The notes under the pieces were generated by a model. The model worked only from the letters and a program-made list of their open reading frames with translations. It made no database searches and was not told where the DNA came from. From Thermoplasmata archaeon (GTDB taxonomy: Archaea; Thermoplasmatota; Thermoplasmata; Lutacidiplasmatales; UBA184): a stretch of DNA of 15,976 nt. The stretch lies in the NCBI GenBank assembly GCA_030039825.1, contig JASHUV010000153.1, positions 1 through 15,976 of the forward strand, written 5' to 3'. Positions within the stretch are counted from its first letter, which is position 1; the number at the start of each line of letters is the position of its first letter. The translations under genes and the position numbers were made by a program. Of this stretch, positions 14,642 to 15,976 are shown piece after piece.

Positions 14642-15310
14642 ATGCGCCTCGACCTCCACGTCCACAGCCGACGCTCCCCCGACTCCTCCCTCGAGCTGAC
14701 CGACATCCTCCAGGCCGCCCTCGCGGGCGGGCTCCAGGGGTTCGCCCTCACCGATCACAACACGATCGACGGGCTCCCCGCGCTGCGCGAGCTCGCGGCG
14801 CGCTACCCCCGGCATCTCTTCCTTCCCGGGGTCGAGGTCTCGACCGTCGAGGGCCATCTCCTCGTCTACGGCGTGGACGAACTCCCCCCGATCCGGCGAC
14901 CGCTCGCCGAGACCCTCGATTGGGCACGGGCGCGCGGGCTGACGACCGTGCTGGCGCATCCGTTCCGGAGGACGCACGGTGTCGGGGACTCCCTCGCCCG
15001 CACCGCTACGGTCAACGGGCTCGAGACGCTCAACGGACACAACCGGGCCGTCGCGAACGCGCGGGCGGCCGCGGTCGCCGCCGAGCGGCGTCTCGGGGAG
15101 ACGGGCGGGAGCGACGGGCACCGGATCCCCGAGGTCGGCCGGGCGTACACCGAGATCGAGGGGGACGGGCTCGATGCGGCGACGGTCCTCGACGAGATCG
15201 CCCGGGGACGAGGTCGGCCGGACGGTCGTTCGGCGACCGCGCTCGAGGGCGTCGCGAGCTCCCTCCGCAGCGCCGGGCTCAGGATCGGCCGGGGCTTCCG
15301 CCCGATCTGA
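14642..15310 (+). CDS. PHP-domain metal-dependent phosphoesterase
   Basis: A 222-residue protein formed of one PHP domain, a distorted barrel with a two- or three-metal site that hydrolyses phosphate esters. The metal-binding set is complete: DLHVHS (4-9) with His6 and His8, TDHNT (37-41) with Asp38 and His39, GVEVS (63-67) with Glu65, His72, AHPFR (105-109) with His106, His133 and GSDGH (156-160) with Asp158 and His160. It resembles stand-alone archaeal PHP phosphatases rather than histidinol-phosphatase or polymerase-linked forms; the substrate cannot be told. The ATG at 14642, seven bases after the MetRS stop, is chosen over an upstream reading at 14594 that overlaps metG, because DLHVHS should lie at the very N-terminus. 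It is probably co-transcribed with metG. Confidence 0.9.
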   Translation: MRLDLHVHSRRSPDSSLELTDILQAALAGGLQGFALTDHNTIDGLPALRELAARYPRHLFLPGVEVSTVEGHLLVYGVDELPPIRRPLAETLDWARARGLTTVLAHPFRRTHGVGDSLARTATVNGLETLNGHNRAVANARAAAVAAERRLGETGGSDGHRIPEVGRAYTEIEGDGLDAATVLDEIARGRGRPDGRSATALEGVASSLRSAGLRIGRGFRPI

Positions 15311-15344
15311 TCCGCACCGGCCGCCTCGGCCCGCCGGACTCCCG

Positions 15345-15369
15345 AGACTTCGGAGATGTTCGAAGGTCT
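15345..15369 (+). other. Imperfect hairpin after the PHP gene
   Basis: AGACTTCG at 15345-15352 can pair with CGAAGGTCT at 15361-15369, leaving one bulged G and an 8-base loop. It lies 35 bases beyond the PHP stop in the 111-base gap before the next gene. It might be a 3'-end structure of the metG-PHP transcript; there is no T-run after it, so the call is weak. Confidence 0.2.
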
Positions 15370-15390
15370 ACACGCCCTTCGCGACCCGGG

Positions 15391-15397
15391 CTTATGG
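15391..15397 (+). promoter_or_regulatory. TATA-like box for the right-edge surface gene
   Basis: CTTATGG is centred 28 bases before the ATG at 15422, matching the spacing seen for other genes here. It supports a separate promoter and an almost leaderless transcript for this gene. Confidence 0.4.
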
Positions 15398-15421
15398 CGC
15401 GCGTTGACCCATCGTTCAAGG

Positions 15422-15976
15422 ATGGGGAGCGGCCGTCGACGCCGTCGGGTACTCGTACCGGTCCTGGCGGTCGTGATCGGCCTGGTGGTCCTCCTGTCGC
15501 TGCCGCCCGCCGCCCCGCCGAGGGTCATGCTCGGCGATCCGCCACGTGCCGAGCTCGGGCTTCGGGCACAATCCTCCCTGATGACGAATCTGAGCGTCCA
15601 GGAGTCGGGCCTTCCGAACGGATCCCTCTGGGAGGTCGGGCTGCGGGCGCTGAACGGCTCCTTCGTCCGCGTCGTCACCTCGACGGGGACCTCCTTCCAG
15701 TTGTCGGAGCCCGAGGGAGCCTACGCCCTCATGGCCACGACGAACCTCAGTGGATTCGCGGCGGTCACCGCGCCGCCCTACCTCGCCCTCGATGCTGCCA
15801 ACTCGTCCCTCAAGCTGCAGTTCGTCGCCGTCGACCCGGTCGAGTTCATCGCGGAGAATCTTCCGAGCGCGGCGAGCTGGCGGATCGGGATAACCTCGGG
15901 CAATCTCAGCTACAACATCTCCGCGTCCCTCGGGAACGTCACGGTGGGGATCCCCCCGGGGCGGTTCTCCTACGGC
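15422..15976 (+). CDS. Secreted or membrane repeat protein, paralogue of the 2052 gene (partial)
   Basis: The first 185 codons of an open frame that continues past the window. The N-terminus is MGSGRRRRR followed by a hydrophobic stretch at about 10-27 and Pro/Ala, a signal peptide or N-terminal anchor with a strongly basic n-region. The mature part has one E-x-G-L-P domain from about residue 56 (LSVQESGLPNGSLWEVGL) and a second, more diverged copy from about 140 (VEFIAENLPSAASWRIGI) ending in the IPPGRFSYG equivalent of the PNGTYxY turn at the window edge. Several N-x-S/T sequons are present. It shares the repeat design with the protein at 2052-3491, so they are paralogues; the role is unknown. 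ATG at 15422 is preferred to an in-frame TTG at 15404 because the basic n-region starts there and the TATA-like box is correctly spaced. Confidence 0.75.
   Translation, partial: MGSGRRRRRVLVPVLAVVIGLVVLLSLPPAAPPRVMLGDPPRAELGLRAQSSLMTNLSVQESGLPNGSLWEVGLRALNGSFVRVVTSTGTSFQLSEPEGAYALMATTNLSGFAAVTAPPYLALDAANSSLKLQFVAVDPVEFIAENLPSAASWRIGITSGNLSYNISASLGNVTVGIPPGRFSYG

Noticed and set aside
12321..14699. 792-residue + strand frame overlapping metG in another phase
   Set aside because: Pro/Arg/Gly-rich translation of the MetRS gene in the wrong frame; the MetRS frame has complete family motifs.

Overview
This is a very GC-rich window of archaeal chromosome. The archaeal assignment rests on a group II chaperonin (thermosome), a Pus10 / eL21 / Rpo4 / DUF655 / KsgA information-processing cluster, an archaeal-type XerA recombinase and an NcsA-type tRNA thiolase. 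TATA-like boxes lie about 26-30 bases before many start codons. A Thermoplasmata-like small conserved protein, and large secreted or membrane proteins built of repeated E-x-G-L-P-x-G-x-x-W domains, point to a GC-rich, probably non-hyperthermophilic member of Thermoplasmatota. That lineage call is an inference.

Layout. At 1-255 is the 3' end of an unrecognised + strand gene, meeting the thermosome gene (197-1819, -) across a strong hairpin at 158-180. The 232-base divergent region 1820-2051 carries two TATA-like boxes and a dense G-tract array. A repeat-rich surface protein (2052-3491, +) is followed by a winged-helix protein (3522-3836, +). From 7121 down to 3826 runs a compact minus-strand operon: Pus10, eL21, Rpo4, DUF655, KsgA. 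It makes or modifies tRNA, ribosomes and RNA polymerase. A shared TATA region near 7190 separates it from a small conserved protein (7221-7622, +). A second minus-strand operon (10327 to 7636) has start and stop codons overlapping by four bases: NcsA-like tRNA 2-thiolation enzyme, 3-hydroxyacyl-CoA dehydrogenase, PrsW-family membrane protease. XerA (10425-11339, +) and ThyX (11336-12250, -) converge and share a CTAG in which both stop codons lie. MetRS (12373-14634, +) and a PHP-domain phosphoesterase (14642-15310, +) form an operon. The window ends inside a second surface protein (15422 onward, +) that uses the same repeat domain as the 2052 gene.

Almost everything is densely packed: the longest gene-free stretch is 232 bases, and I see no tRNA, rRNA, CRISPR array, insertion sequence or obvious mobile island. 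Most genes are housekeeping genes. The points that merit a second look are the surface-repeat family at both ends, a second OB-like domain at the MetRS C-terminus, loss of one zinc-ligand cysteine in NcsA, the divergent promoters (a G-tract array in one, a palindrome in the other), near-leaderless promoter geometry, and the unclear end of the left-edge gene. I found no clear evidence of a new defence or biosynthetic system.
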